From Moorena sp. SS36440bin_2 (GTDB lineage: Bacteria; Cyanobacteriota; Cyanobacteriia; Cyanobacteriales; Coleofasciculaceae): 64,000 bases of DNA. Location of the stretch: NCBI GenBank assembly GCA_011524395.1, contig WTKN01000066.1, positions 1-64,000 on the forward strand. Direction: 5' to 3'. This document shows positions 10,301 to 19,226 of the stretch, piece after piece. The notes under the pieces are model-generated. The model searched no databases, was not told where the DNA came from, and was given only the letters and a program-made list of their open reading frames with translations. The translations under genes and the position numbers were made by a program. Position 1 is the first letter of the stretch; the number at the start of each line of letters is the position of its first letter.

Positions 10301-10419
10301 TTCTGACTATCAATGGGAGCGGTGGCTAAACCCAGCAGCACCGATTCAATGGTATCTAAGTATTCCTTTGCCTCTTCCAGAAACTGTAGCTGAATTTCCA
10401 GTTCTTTGTCCTGTGACAT
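7327..10419 (-). CDS. pixL: Hybrid CheA-type histidine kinase with C-terminal receiver (PixL-like)
   Basis: This 1030-aa kinase is expected to phosphorylate receivers in response to the co-transcribed receptor. In order it has an N-terminal Hpt domain with phospho-acceptor His49 (AVHSVKGGAGMMG), a second helical region, and a low-complexity linker with QQD repeats near 295-312. Then come a dimerisation domain, a CheA ATPase (HLLRNAFDHGIED near 590, DDGKGIN, GRGVGMDVV near 690), a CheW-like regulatory domain, and a C-terminal receiver (IIDDSINVRR, CDIEMPRLDGYGF with the acceptor Asp near 955, a later Thr-Ser pair and SKPY). It sits 30 bases downstream of the receptor gene. The architecture matches PixL/PilL/HmpE kinases; pix is favoured by the bilin-type receptor. 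Confidence 0.88.
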   Translation of the reverse strand: MSQDKELEIQLQFLEEAKEYLDTIESVLLGLATAPIDSQKMDGILRAVHSVKGGAGMMGYGTLSHLTHRLEDSFKVLKAKKNAIAIENQLESLLLQGVDCLRQVLDINRQGNRVDSQWLETIANPVFDQLHEILGDPVADDATTMLGAEDGTNVTAMLFETEVEGCLARLEGVLADPEKPCLLEEVSIMAQELGGLGEMLQLEAFIQLCEDINHQLEAAPDQVEAIAQQALMVWRQSQALVLVGQLTHLPRCLEAKEFQENQGGATDPGVAEEAILVGELETDQPELVGQGDEAYQQDQQDQQDQQDQQDQQEQGEVNVFQWVDSNLHISSPSAFCSPSALSSPPSPEPIFLRENNQEDSSKDPHQENTVRIPVRQLDRLNDLFGELTIERNGLSLQLGRLRTLVDNLSRRVNILEASNHKLRTSYDQIATPKGMTGRQGDGETNKPEGLFLPSSVSFDASPASPAPPAPLAITVEGFDALEMDSYSDLHLLSREVMETIVQIEEVTSDLELTLDDTDSIAHELNKTAKQLQTNLTQVRMRPLSDLVGRFSRALRDLCVEHGKQVELKVVGKGTLIDRTILETLSDPLMHLLRNAFDHGIEDPSTRQAMGKPPKGTIEIKATQRGNQTQLTLRDDGKGINLTKIRARAEEMGLDQELLASASDQELLSLIFEPGFSTADQVTDLSGRGVGMDVVRNNLKQIRGDIRVDTQPGWGTTFTLTVPFTLSVARILLVESNGMLLAFPIDVIQEMLMLKSQQILTTLGNEVINWQGKMVSLIRLKKWLKFYCRRRVTTLEETPNINEPTILIINQAEQLIGLCVDRSWGEREVTVRQVEGTLGLPDGFSGCTILGNGRVVPLVDANAMVRWIISCQRTSNLESLSPQHYSTSKGFVEQQPPSMGIQPSTKDTILIIDDSINVRRMLALGLEKAGYIVEHAKDGQDGIEKLLRGLEVKAIICDIEMPRLDGYGFLTRVKGDLSLKTLPIIMLTSRSGSKHRKLAMTLGASGYFSKPYNERELLKTLNEIIVEDLLI
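9482..9535. repeat. 9-bp tandem repeat inside pixL
   Basis: TCTTGCTGG occurs six times in a row. On the coding strand it encodes repeated Asp-Gln-Gln in the flexible linker. Copy number probably varies by slippage without breaking frame. Confidence 0.9.
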
Positions 10420-10422
10420 GTG

Positions 10423-10465
10423 TAGTGGTTAGTGGTTAGTGGTTAATGGTTAGTGGTCAGTGGTC
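10423..10465. repeat. GTTAGTG minisatellite between pixJ and pixL
   Basis: Imperfect copies of GTGGTTA fill the 30-base spacer and run into the last codons of pixJ (LTTDH and stop). A related GTTAGTGGTTAG tract occurs near 27950-27990. Confidence 0.75.
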
Positions 10466-13400
10466 AAAGCGTCATAATTCTGATCAACTTTAAACTTGCC
10501 AACCGATGTTTGTAATTCTTCAGCAATACTTACAGTGTCTTGGAGGGAGTGGGAGATATGTTCTGTTGACTGGTAGGTGCGTTCTGAGATTTGGGCAATG
10601 TCTTTCATTACGTTTGTCACAGCCCTTGAGGTTTCCGCTTGGGAAACTGTAGCTTGGGATATGGATTGAATGAATTGGTCGATTTGGGTGGAGACGTTGA
10701 GGATTTGACCAAAACTGTCTTTGGCTTCTTGAACTAGATAGGTACCTTCGACCACTTGGGTAGTACCCAGTTCCATCGCTTCCACCACTTCGGAGGTGCC
10801 TTGTTGGATGTTGTCTACAATTTGTTCAATTTCTTTGGTGGCGGTGGCGGCCCGAGCAGCGAGTTCACCAACTTCTTCGGCAACCACGGCAAATCCTTGC
10901 CCCTCTTCCCCAGCCCGGGCGGCTTCTATGCCAGCGTTGATGGATAATAGGTTGGTTTGCAGGGCAATTTGGTTAATAAATGCCACCACTTGGGAAATTT
11001 GCTGGGAGGATTCCCCGAGTCGCTTGACTTTTTTTGCAGTTTCTGCTATTGTATCCCGCAATATTATAATACTGACAACAGAGCGCTCAATAGCGTGGGT
11101 GCCGCTTTGGGCGGTATTGGCAGCAGTATGGGCGACGGCAGCGGCTTGGCGGGCGTTGAAGGCTACCTCTTGAATAGAACTAGTCATTTGAGCCACAGAA
11201 TCTAGGGTGTGGGTGATTTCCTGGGTTTGTTGGAGTGCGGCTTCAGACAGTTGAGCAATAGCTCCGGCATTGTCCCCAACCGACTGGTTTACCTGAGTGG
11301 CAGCAGTTTTGACTTGGGTAACAATCCCTCGTAGACTTTCGATGACGGCATTGAAGAAGTCAGCCACAGTGCCAATTTCCCCACTGAGGATCTCAGCCCT
11401 TACCGTTAGGTCACCTTGGGCAGCTCCTTCCACTTTATTCACCAGTTCTAACAGTTGCAACTGTAGTGCTTCCCGTTGTTGCTGTTGTTCGTGGGAAACT
11501 ACTTCTGCAGCAGTGCGCGCTTGTTTGAGTTGCTCTACTAGCTTGGCTTGCTCAAGGGCAAAGCCCAATTGAATTGCCATCTGCCTGAAAAAGTTGATGT
11601 CTGATTCTTGCCAATGCCGGGTACCAGAACACTGATGGGTCACCAACAGTCCCAATAATTTGTCCTCCGCTAAGATGGGGGCGACTAGGTTAGCTTTGAC
11701 TTTAAATGGTTCCAGTTGACCCAAGTAACACTCACTCAAGCCTGCCTGGTAAATGTTACCCAAGGCACTCACTCTACCCTGCTGATACTTTTCGAGATAT
11801 TGGTGGGCAAAACAGGGGTCAGCAATTTCTGCTCCTAGGGATTTCGGCCAGCCATGACCTACGGATTCGGCGACAATAGTTCCTTCCCAATTTTCGTCAA
11901 ACAGATAGACTACGACTCGGTCGGTTTTCAGAGCTTCTTGGATGCCACTGGTGGCTGACTGGTAGATTTCCTCGACTGTGAAAGATTGCCGGATACGGGA
12001 GGTAATCTCAATAACTTGCCCAGCTCGGTCGGCTTCAGCGGTTTTCAATGTGGCGAGACTGGCACTGCTTAAGGCTAGTCCTAAGTGGGTGGCTAATTCC
12101 TGTAGAAAGTCAATTTCATCAGTGCGCCATACCCGAGTCCCAGAACACTGATGAGCTACCAATAAGCCAATTAGATGATCGACCCCTACAATTGGGACAA
12201 CCAGGTTTGCCTTCACTTGCAGTCGGTTCAACAACTGCATATGGCCCGAGGAATATTTCTGTGCTTGGACATCACTGGTGGGCACCACCCTGCCCTTGCG
12301 GTAGGCTTCCAGCAATTTTCTGGGAATACAAGCATCAGTGATTTCGTGGGCGATCGCCTTTGGCCAAGGGGAGTCTACCGCTTCAGCCACAATGGTTCCC
12401 CGATAGCCTGGGTCAAAATAATAGATCACCACCCGCTCAGCAGCTAACTTTTCCTTAGCAGCATTAACCACTAAATCAAAAGCATGGGCTTTCTCATCAG
12501 GTTTGGCAGCATGGGTGACAATATCAGCAAATAACTGGGCCTTATTTAGGGAAGCTTGTTGGTTAGCAACTAGGGTCTGTAGCTGAGATGCCATGCGATT
12601 GATATTTGACCCAAGTACCCCTAGCTCATCAGTTCCCACTAGATCCAAACGGGTATCCAGTTCCCCTTCACCGAGGGCTTTCACTGCCTTGGTAGCTGCT
12701 AACAGGGGATTGGTCAAACGATTAGCGAGATAGACAGCTACTGCAGCAACTAATAAGGTAGTCAGGGAGGTTCCGAGGGTCAGGGTCAGGAGTAATTGCC
12801 GCTGGGGCAGAAATGCGTTCCCGTAGCCTAGCCCACGGCCAATCGCATCTGGGGTGGCCATGACTGCTACCCAGGGCAGGTCGGGTAAGTCGTTGATTTT
12901 ACGAAAGGGGGTATAGGCTAGTAGATCCTGATGCTTTTTGACCCGATTAGATGTGACGAGAGTATTTGGTTTATCAGCAGTTAGCAGTTCTTTGGCGTCC
13001 GGGAATACCTTGGTTAGGGGCTGATTAACGATCTTGCTTTGGTTGGAGAGAAAAATTTTACCGTTGGTGGTATTGATTAAGTAAAGTTCTTCGCGTCCGC
13101 TGCCCATCAGGTTGATCGAATCTTGAAAGTATTGGATGGGCATCCGGGATTGGATAATTGCGACCAGCTTTTTTGTATTTTCGTCAAGTACCGGTGCAGC
13201 TAAGTAAAGGGATAACTGACCAGACGCATCCGACTGTATCGGTTGACTAATCGCCGCTTGTTTGGTCTTGATCACTTGCTCAAAATAAGACCGGGAGCTG
13301 GGATTATCTACAGGAGTCTGATTAGATTTGGCAATGACTTTGCCGGTTAAGTCGAAAACAGCTATACTGTCGTAGACTTGGTAAATGTCTAGGTAGCGGT

Positions 13401-13896
13401 TTAATAATAGGGCTTGTCTTTCCGAAAGGGAGGTTTTCCGCTGTTGACTGGAATTAGTAAAAACTGGGAGCGTAGCTAGAAATCGAATATCAGCATAGCG
13501 GTCTTTTATGAAGCCCTTGAGGTTGTCTTCTAGGCTAACTACCCTGGCAATGTTGTTTTGATAAATTTCTTCGGTAATAGATTGGTTGGCTAAGTGATAG
13601 GCAATAGAGCCAATCAGTAGTACAGGAATAGTGCCTAGGGTGATAAATAATGATGTTACTTTAGTTTTTAAGCTGAGTTTAAGACCCCCAGAGCTTTTAG
13701 AGCTGCTAGGTGTTTTAGTGGAGCCTATAAGCTCAACCCCATCCTGATTGGAGTTTTCGGTTACTTCTGTCCTAGTCACATTTATAACTGAGTCCAATTC
13801 GGCATGGTGACGATACCTGTCTTTGCTTACACCCTGACTCTTGAAATCCTTATTAATTTGACTATTATATATTGATTTATCAAATTCTTTCACCAT
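10450..13896 (-). CDS. pixJ: Methyl-accepting receptor with dCACHE, HAMP and two phytochrome-type GAF domains (PixJ-like)
   Basis: This 1148-aa membrane receptor is predicted to control the PixL kinase. It has a 79-residue cytoplasmic N-terminus, TM1 (about 81-103), a periplasmic CACHE-like sensor (about 104-365), TM2 (about 367-392), HAMP (392-443), GAF1 (about 450-615), GAF2 (about 630-785), and an MA signalling domain with the tip sequence [20 protein letters not shown]2 has DPCF at 693-696 and Cys723 (SECYLGQL) before VKANLVAPI: the two cysteines of DXCF cyanobacteriochromes, with Tyr in place of the usual His after the second. GAF1 keeps a related DACI (521-524), but the chromophore cysteine is Gly551 (SSGHMQLL), so it probably binds no bilin. 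Light sensing by GAF2 is inferred from motifs. Confidence 0.85.
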   Translation of the reverse strand: MVKEFDKSIYNSQINKDFKSQGVSKDRYRHHAELDSVINVTRTEVTENSNQDGVELIGSTKTPSSSKSSGGLKLSLKTKVTSLFITLGTIPVLLIGSIAYHLANQSITEEIYQNNIARVVSLEDNLKGFIKDRYADIRFLATLPVFTNSSQQRKTSLSERQALLLNRYLDIYQVYDSIAVFDLTGKVIAKSNQTPVDNPSSRSYFEQVIKTKQAAISQPIQSDASGQLSLYLAAPVLDENTKKLVAIIQSRMPIQYFQDSINLMGSGREELYLINTTNGKIFLSNQSKIVNQPLTKVFPDAKELLTADKPNTLVTSNRVKKHQDLLAYTPFRKINDLPDLPWVAVMATPDAIGRGLGYGNAFLPQRQLLLTLTLGTSLTTLLVAAVAVYLANRLTNPLLAATKAVKALGEGELDTRLDLVGTDELGVLGSNINRMASQLQTLVANQQASLNKAQLFADIVTHAAKPDEKAHAFDLVVNAAKEKLAAERVVIYYFDPGYRGTIVAEAVDSPWPKAIAHEITDACIPRKLLEAYRKGRVVPTSDVQAQKYSSGHMQLLNRLQVKANLVVPIVGVDHLIGLLVAHQCSGTRVWRTDEIDFLQELATHLGLALSSASLATLKTAEADRAGQVIEITSRIRQSFTVEEIYQSATSGIQEALKTDRVVVYLFDENWEGTIVAESVGHGWPKSLGAEIADPCFAHQYLEKYQQGRVSALGNIYQAGLSECYLGQLEPFKVKANLVAPILAEDKLLGLLVTHQCSGTRHWQESDINFFRQMAIQLGFALEQAKLVEQLKQARTAAEVVSHEQQQQREALQLQLLELVNKVEGAAQGDLTVRAEILSGEIGTVADFFNAVIESLRGIVTQVKTAATQVNQSVGDNAGAIAQLSEAALQQTQEITHTLDSVAQMTSSIQEVAFNARQAAAVAHTAANTAQSGTHAIERSVVSIIILRDTIAETAKKVKRLGESSQQISQVVAFINQIALQTNLLSINAGIEAARAGEEGQGFAVVAEEVGELAARAATATKEIEQIVDNIQQGTSEVVEAMELGTTQVVEGTYLVQEAKDSFGQILNVSTQIDQFIQSISQATVSQAETSRAVTNVMKDIAQISERTYQSTEHISHSLQDTVSIAEELQTSVGKFKVDQNYDALTTDH

Positions 13897-14046
13897 AAAA
13901 AAGCACCATTACCTGGCTACTAACTTATTTTTTATAAAAACATTTATATATCTATTATCTAAAAAAAAATGTCGGCTTTAGGATAGTATTAAATTAACAA
14001 TCAACAATTAACAGCTGCCATTGAGCTTAAGTCAATTCCCGTTAAA

Positions 14047-14595
14047 TTAGGTGTTGTGTAAAAGAGATGAAGCCATAATTGCCAAACCATCTAGTACTAA
14101 CAAAATTTCTTGTTCTTGCAAAGCGCATCCCCTTAAGTAGGGAACCAAACCCGATGACACTTGTCCCAGTGGAGATTGAATACAATCGGGTGTTAGTCGC
14201 AACACCCCTTCAATGCTTTGGACGGCAACCCCTAAAGACGCTGACTGATTACGGAGCGTCACTATGTTGTACTGTTGAACATTGGTTTCTAGGGTCGGTA
14301 AACCTAGCATTTGAGCTAGATCAATTACCCACAACACACGAGAACGCCGATTCATCAACCCCTGTACGTAGAAGGGCATATTTGGCATGGGAGTCAGACG
14401 CTCCTGGGGCAAGACTAGAACTTCCTGGGCTTGATGCATAGATATAACCGCAGGGGTTTGTTCATTTAACAAAAATTTGAGATAAGCATCCCCGATATTC
14501 TTGTGTTCTTCAGATGGTTTGGTTATACTAGCTAACTGAGACCAGGTCTGAGGGGTATGGGCAAGTGCTGGCGTATTCATTAATTCACAAGTCAA
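14047..14595 (-). CDS. pixI: CheW-type adaptor (PixI-like)
   Basis: This 182-aa protein has one CheW domain (about residues 40-180), recognisable from MPNMPFYVQGLMNRRSRVLW followed by VIDLAQMLGLP, then SLGVAVQSIEGVLRL. It should couple the receptor to the CheA-type kinase. The first 40 residues are an unassigned extension. It lies 150 bases upstream of the receptor gene and 208 bases downstream of pixG; that second gap is where pixH sits in the Synechocystis tax1 operon, and it is empty here. Confidence 0.85.
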   Translation of the reverse strand: MTCELMNTPALAHTPQTWSQLASITKPSEEHKNIGDAYLKFLLNEQTPAVISMHQAQEVLVLPQERLTPMPNMPFYVQGLMNRRSRVLWVIDLAQMLGLPTLETNVQQYNIVTLRNQSASLGVAVQSIEGVLRLTPDCIQSPLGQVSSGLVPYLRGCALQEQEILLVLDGLAIMASSLLHNT

Positions 14596-14803
14596 CCTAT
14601 GTAATCAGACCAATAATTGGTGAGTTTATAATTGGTGAGTTTCTAAAAGTATTGCTTAGGTAAACTATAACCAATAGAATAATATATAAAAATAACCTAT
14701 AGAGGGATATGTATTTATAATACCACCCTAAATGTCTTAATAAATCAACACCGAATTCAGCTTTTTATCCTTCATCGATATAAGCGATATAGTTACCAAA
14801 CGA

Positions 14804-15874
14804 TTATTTAAGATGTTTAAACACTATCTTGAGGAGATCGGATTGGTTAAACGGTTTAGTCAAGTAACCAGATGCTCCAACAAGTTTAGCCTTAGCTCGG
14901 TCTAGGAAACCAGTATTGCCAGTTACCATAATAATTGGGGTATGTTTAAAAAGTGAATGCTTTCGTAGCAGAGAACATAGCTCATAACCATCTAAGTTTG
15001 GCATGGCAACATCAAGCAAAATTAGGTCAGGCTTAATACGGATAATTTGCATTAATGCCCTAACTGGGTCATTAATCATGACAACAGAGAAACTTTTATC
15101 TTCCAAGAAGGAGTTGATGGCATTTAAAACACTTGTACTATCATCAATGCAAGCAATTTTGTAAGTTTTACTGGTAGACGTTGGTTTTTGATTAACCGAT
15201 GTATTATACTGGAAGCTCTGCTCTAATTTAGCGGACTTATTTAGAGAGGGTTCGTGAATTGAGTTCAATTGTGTAGAATTTCCGATGGGGACTACAGAAT
15301 GAGAGCTATAGGGATTATTCACTGGCTTTGAGTTAGAAGAGTGCTGATGTTGTAACTGCTCGTAACAGTGTTCAACAATTGTGCGAAGGTCAAGCCTACA
15401 AAATTTAGGCAAATCCTCAGATGGATTAGTTTCTAGTAATTGGTAAGTTCCTTCTTTCTCTGACAGCAGAGAACCTATTACGTCTTCAGCCAATTCTTCG
15501 ATCAGACTTGCTGCCTGAACGGAATTAAGATAATGTTGATTAACCAACCAACAAATTGCTTGGTAATCTGAAGGATAATTTGAATGACTGTTTAAGTTGG
15601 CTTCAAAGATCAGGCGAACCTGAACCCGAACGGCACTAACAAGAGTAGGAATTCTACGACTTAGACGAGATAAGTAATGATCTAGGCGATCAAATGGGTT
15701 GATGGAGTTTGAAGCATAGACTAATTTACCATTTTCTAGATAAATTGACCAAGAAACTGAACCACTAGATACTTGTAAACATCCATTGGCATGACGACTG
15801 GATAATTGAGCCAATAAGGAAAGAGGGTTTAGTTTTTTATCATGTCTGTAGCTATTGATGTAGGTGGAGTTCAT
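14804..15874 (-). CDS. pixG: PatA/PixG-type response regulator
   Basis: This 356-aa protein has an N-terminal DUF4388/PATAN region (about 10-170, starting LNPLSLLAQLSSRHANGCLQ, with VSWSIYLENGKLVYASN), a Ser/Asn-rich linker, and a C-terminal receiver (about 237-356). Receiver features are IACIDDSTSV, acceptor Asp in LILLDVAMPNLDGYEL, MVTGNTG and the final LTKPFNQSD. PatA-family regulators head pix, hmp and pil operons; in PixG the output bears on pilus or motility machinery. It is first in the minus-strand operon with a long leader upstream, so the promoter probably lies in 15875-16000. Confidence 0.85.
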   Translation of the reverse strand: MNSTYINSYRHDKKLNPLSLLAQLSSRHANGCLQVSSGSVSWSIYLENGKLVYASNSINPFDRLDHYLSRLSRRIPTLVSAVRVQVRLIFEANLNSHSNYPSDYQAICWLVNQHYLNSVQAASLIEELAEDVIGSLLSEKEGTYQLLETNPSEDLPKFCRLDLRTIVEHCYEQLQHQHSSNSKPVNNPYSSHSVVPIGNSTQLNSIHEPSLNKSAKLEQSFQYNTSVNQKPTSTSKTYKIACIDDSTSVLNAINSFLEDKSFSVVMINDPVRALMQIIRIKPDLILLDVAMPNLDGYELCSLLRKHSLFKHTPIIMVTGNTGFLDRAKAKLVGASGYLTKPFNQSDLLKIVFKHLK

Positions 15875-17201
15875 TTTTCTCTAATCCGCTGTAAATCAAT
15901 TGATGAAAAAAAATCAATACTAATGATTGATTGACTTGGCTTAATAGTTAGCTACATCTTAGCTAAAGGATATTCCGGAAAGTTTTCTTGAAGTGAAATT
16001 ATTTTTTTAACTAAAAATCGATTTTCAAAACAAATAACAGCCATACCCAAACTCAAACTGTACAATAGGTCATGTGACTAGTAAAGATTACCTAATCAAC
16101 TTAGGTAGTAGCTGCTTCCCTGAATTTGATATCTCAGAAATGAATGGAACCTGAGATTCAAAAATTAAACCGTTTTAAGTTATTTAAAAAAAAATGAGGG
16201 GTGGATAGTCATTTGCATTGCAGCATGACTTCCAAGAGTGAAGGGTAACTATAGTAAACTTCGATACACCCTTTAGGGAAAGAAAAACTTTCCCAACCCT
16301 AAATTTACCAAAAATTCACTCGTTGCCCATTATCTTAACAAGTTTGTCGATCATTATGTGTAAAGCTTACATAAATTAGTTTTCACCATGGATGAAGTTA
16401 GTGTAATTACTGAGTGACTATTTAGTGCCTGGTAGAGAATATTACCAAACAATGGACATGGGAAAACTTTCGTAATTTATCCTGATAGTCGGCAGTACTG
16501 CCCTAATAAATAACAAGCGTAGCTAAAATTACTTTAAGATTTGTCTAATTACATTAACCACAAGTTAGTTACTATAACCAAAATTGCACTTGTCAATAGC
16601 ATTATTTTTAAGTTATAATTGACGGAGCTCGAATAAGCTGTTACACACTGAACTTGCACAGAGAAGTAGGACTAGCCTAGGGAAAGTCGAAGAAAGCGTC
16701 TACGTTTATATAGCTCCTATATAACCCTACTATGCAGGGGTTTGGGGGGTTAGTGCAAGATATGAGGTATAATTGTATACTACTATCGTAATTACTTTGT
16801 ATGATTACCAGGAAAGAAGTGCTTGCCATCAGCAGGGTGATTTGGTAAAGACTTTTTCCGCTCTACAGGGAAACGCAAAACAATAGTTAAGTTAAATAAG
16901 ACGTTACTTCGGCAGTCTAGTCTGGGAGGAATTATCTCCCACTCTAGGAATAACGTTAGGAATAAACTCATCTGGATGCTAGCTACCGTTAACACTTAAC
17001 AATCAAGGCTAGGAATGCTGCGGAATCAGTTCCAACGGCCTTTCTTGTCATTTTATCGATTGGTTAGACACGTATGGGAAGCTATTGATCCCTTACAAAG
17101 CCAGTTTAGGTTGCATTAAATCGTGATTTTTTTATCAAGTGCTATTAAATCATAATATAGCTATAAACTCTCTTAAAATTATATTTTATTTATAAAATAA
17201 A
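15875..17201. other. Intergenic region between divergent pixG operon and glycosyltransferase array
   Basis: About 1.3 kb, AT-rich, presumably carrying promoters for both directions. A short hairpin GGGAAAG/CTTTCCC (16276-16294) is visible without a T-tail. Frames at 16792-16995 (minus) and 17015-17119 (plus, 34 aa) have no recognisable features. I see no gene or mobile element I can defend. Confidence 0.6.
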
Positions 17202-18485
17202 ATGACTCACTTTGGCATCATTTCTCTTCCTGCTTCTGGTCATCTTAACCCTATGACTACTTTAGGTTATGAACTGAAACAGCGTGGTCATATCGTTACT
17301 GTATTAGGAGTTGAAGACGTTCAAAGGAAAGTTTTAGCCGCAGGATTAGAATTTCAGTTGATTGGCAAGTCAGATTTTCCCAAAGGAACAATCAAAAAAA
17401 TCTTTACTGAACAAGGTCATCTCAGTGGATTTAAGGCATTAAGATATACAATCTATAAGTGGAATTTAAGATTAGTAAAAATGTCTCTTCGGGATGCTCC
17501 AGAAGTCATTAAAAAAGCAGGAATAGAGGTATTATTAGTCGATCAAGCTTGTTCAGAAGCAGGAAGTATCGCTGAATATCTAGACATTCCTTTTGTCACT
17601 GTTTGCAATTCTTTAATGATGAATCCAGAAATAAGTATTCCTCCCTTTGTTACGTCCTGGAATTATGACCCTTCATGGTGGGGCATTCTACGCAACATAG
17701 TGGGGTATGTAGTGTTTCTTTTTCCGTCTTTATCTATACGAAAAGTTATTGAGAAGCATCGTAAGCAGTGGAATTTATCTCCATATCGTAAATTGATTCA
17801 ATTGTATTCCCAGTTGGCTCAAGTTAGTCAACATCCTGCTGAATTTGAATTTCCTAGAATAAAACTACCGTCTTGTTTTCATTTTACAGGTCCCTATAGC
17901 AACCCAGAGAGTCGAGAACCTGTATCTTTTCCTTATGAAAAGCTGACTGGACAACCACTCATTTATGCTTCCATGGGGACTGTACAAAATCGGCTTCTCT
18001 GGATTTTTCCAAGGATTGCAGAAGCTTGTATGGGATTAGATGCGCAATTAGTGATTGCTTTAGGTGGGGGTGCTAGTCCAGAATCTTTGCCAGAATTACC
18101 TGGAAATGCCATAGTTGTTGGCTATGCACCTCAATTAGAACTTTTACAAAAAGCGACCCTTACCATCACTCACGCAGGACTGAATACGACTCTAGAATCG
18201 TTGAGTAATGGAGTACCAATGATAGCTATTCCTATTGCCAACGATCAACCTGGAGTGGCAGCACGAATTGCTTGGACAGGAACAGGGGAGGTAATACCTT
18301 TGGGAAAAGTCAGTGTGAAGAAGTTACAAAAAGCTATCAAACGAGTTTTAACGGAAGATTCCTATAAAAAGAATGCCTTGAGGTTACAAGAGGCAATTAG
18401 ACGAGCAGGGGGAGTGAGTCGAGCTGCTGATATTATCGAGCAGGTTGTTGCTACAGGTAAACCTGTTCTTTCAGAGCAATCCTAA
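17202..18485 (+). CDS. GT1/MGT-family glycosyltransferase, copy 1
   Basis: This 427-aa GT-B enzyme is predicted to transfer a sugar from an NDP donor to a small lipid or natural-product acceptor. The N-terminal acceptor half opens with HFGIISLPASGHLNPMTTLG, and the C-terminal donor half has the UGT signature around HAGLNTTLESLSNGVP followed by IANDQPGVAARI. His13 in the GHLNP motif is the likely catalytic base. The closest functional classes are macrolide and carotenoid (CrtX) glycosyltransferases. The first half differs from the next copies, while the second half is identical in DNA to copy 2, which points to gene conversion. The acceptor cannot be named. Confidence 0.88.
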   Translation: MTHFGIISLPASGHLNPMTTLGYELKQRGHIVTVLGVEDVQRKVLAAGLEFQLIGKSDFPKGTIKKIFTEQGHLSGFKALRYTIYKWNLRLVKMSLRDAPEVIKKAGIEVLLVDQACSEAGSIAEYLDIPFVTVCNSLMMNPEISIPPFVTSWNYDPSWWGILRNIVGYVVFLFPSLSIRKVIEKHRKQWNLSPYRKLIQLYSQLAQVSQHPAEFEFPRIKLPSCFHFTGPYSNPESREPVSFPYEKLTGQPLIYASMGTVQNRLLWIFPRIAEACMGLDAQLVIALGGGASPESLPELPGNAIVVGYAPQLELLQKATLTITHAGLNTTLESLSNGVPMIAIPIANDQPGVAARIAWTGTGEVIPLGKVSVKKLQKAIKRVLTEDSYKKNALRLQEAIRRAGGVSRAADIIEQVVATGKPVLSEQS

Positions 18486-18690
18486 ATCATACCTAAAATA
18501 GGCAAAATCGTAAATATTTACTGGGTAATGGTTTCGGCCAATATATTTTACTAAATATATAAGATGGCTATACTTGTGACAAGTCAGAGGCTTAAAACCT
18601 AGGTATTGTAAAGATAACACTTATGAAAATTACCACAAGATATTTAGGGATGCTATAGTCAAATTTATTAACAAATGTTTCTATGCTTAT
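17805..18690. repeat. Segment identical to 19830-20715 (about 886 bp)
   Basis: Read by eye with a fixed offset of 2025, these two segments match from the TATTCCCAGTTGG point in the middle of the glycosyltransferase gene, through the stop codon, and about 200 bases into the spacer; the first difference is at 18691/20716. The glycosyltransferase N-terminal halves differ clearly. A third, shorter near-identical patch lies in copy 3 (about 21862-22213). Confidence 0.85.
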
Positions 18691-18840
18691 CCTAAATATA
18701 ATTTAGTATAGTCAGGTTTTCAATGAAATGAAAATATTTTGCCTGTGGTAACAAAAAATGCCAGTTATGTAGAAAAAAATTCAAGAATAAATTAAATAGG
18801 GAATTGATCTGTACGAAGGTGATGTCGAATCCAATGGCAA
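18676..18840 (+). pseudogene. Decayed 5' end of an FkbM methyltransferase gene (spacer 1)
   Basis: This spacer aligns with the start of the intact FkbM gene at 22548. Shared landmarks include TTATTAACAAATG before the start, AAAATATTTTGCCTG (18731-18745; matching intact sequence near 22590-22604), a TAAATTAAATAGGGAATTGA-like stretch, and GTACGAAGGTGAT. Frameshifts and the loss of the remaining roughly 690 bases leave no product. It shows that the tandem unit was once glycosyltransferase plus methyltransferase. Confidence 0.78.
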
Positions 18841-19226
18841 ATTAAAATTATTAATTGGTAAAGCGCACTTTTATAATTAGTTACCGTAGTGCTAAAAATT
18901 TTAAAAACATTTTTAAGATCGTCACCGTTGCGTTTACAATCGTCGAATTAAATTTGCCACTGATAGCACGGCGATGTTGGCATAGCTTTTGGTATGTCAC
19001 TGATAAATATATTGTTTATAAACCGTTTATTAATGATATTGCTTATTGAATAAATATAGATAGATTTACTAGAGATTAATACAACATTAATAGACTCTTT
19101 GTTAGGCAATATAGATGCAGTATTTACTACTATAAATATTAATAAAATACTCGTTGAATACGATTAATTATATATTTAAATAGTTTTATGTATAATTTTA
19201 AAAACACGTTTTTTTTATAAAGTTAA

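Noticed and set aside
16276-16294. Intrinsic terminator
   Set aside because: The GGGAAAG/CTTTCCC stem has no T-tract on either strand.
16792-16995. 67-aa open frame on the minus strand
   Set aside because: No recognisable motif, unlikely composition, and no neighbours that suggest function.
18855-19049. 64-aa open frame in glycosyltransferase spacer 1
   Set aside because: The homologous part of spacer 2 does not preserve it, so it is not under selection.
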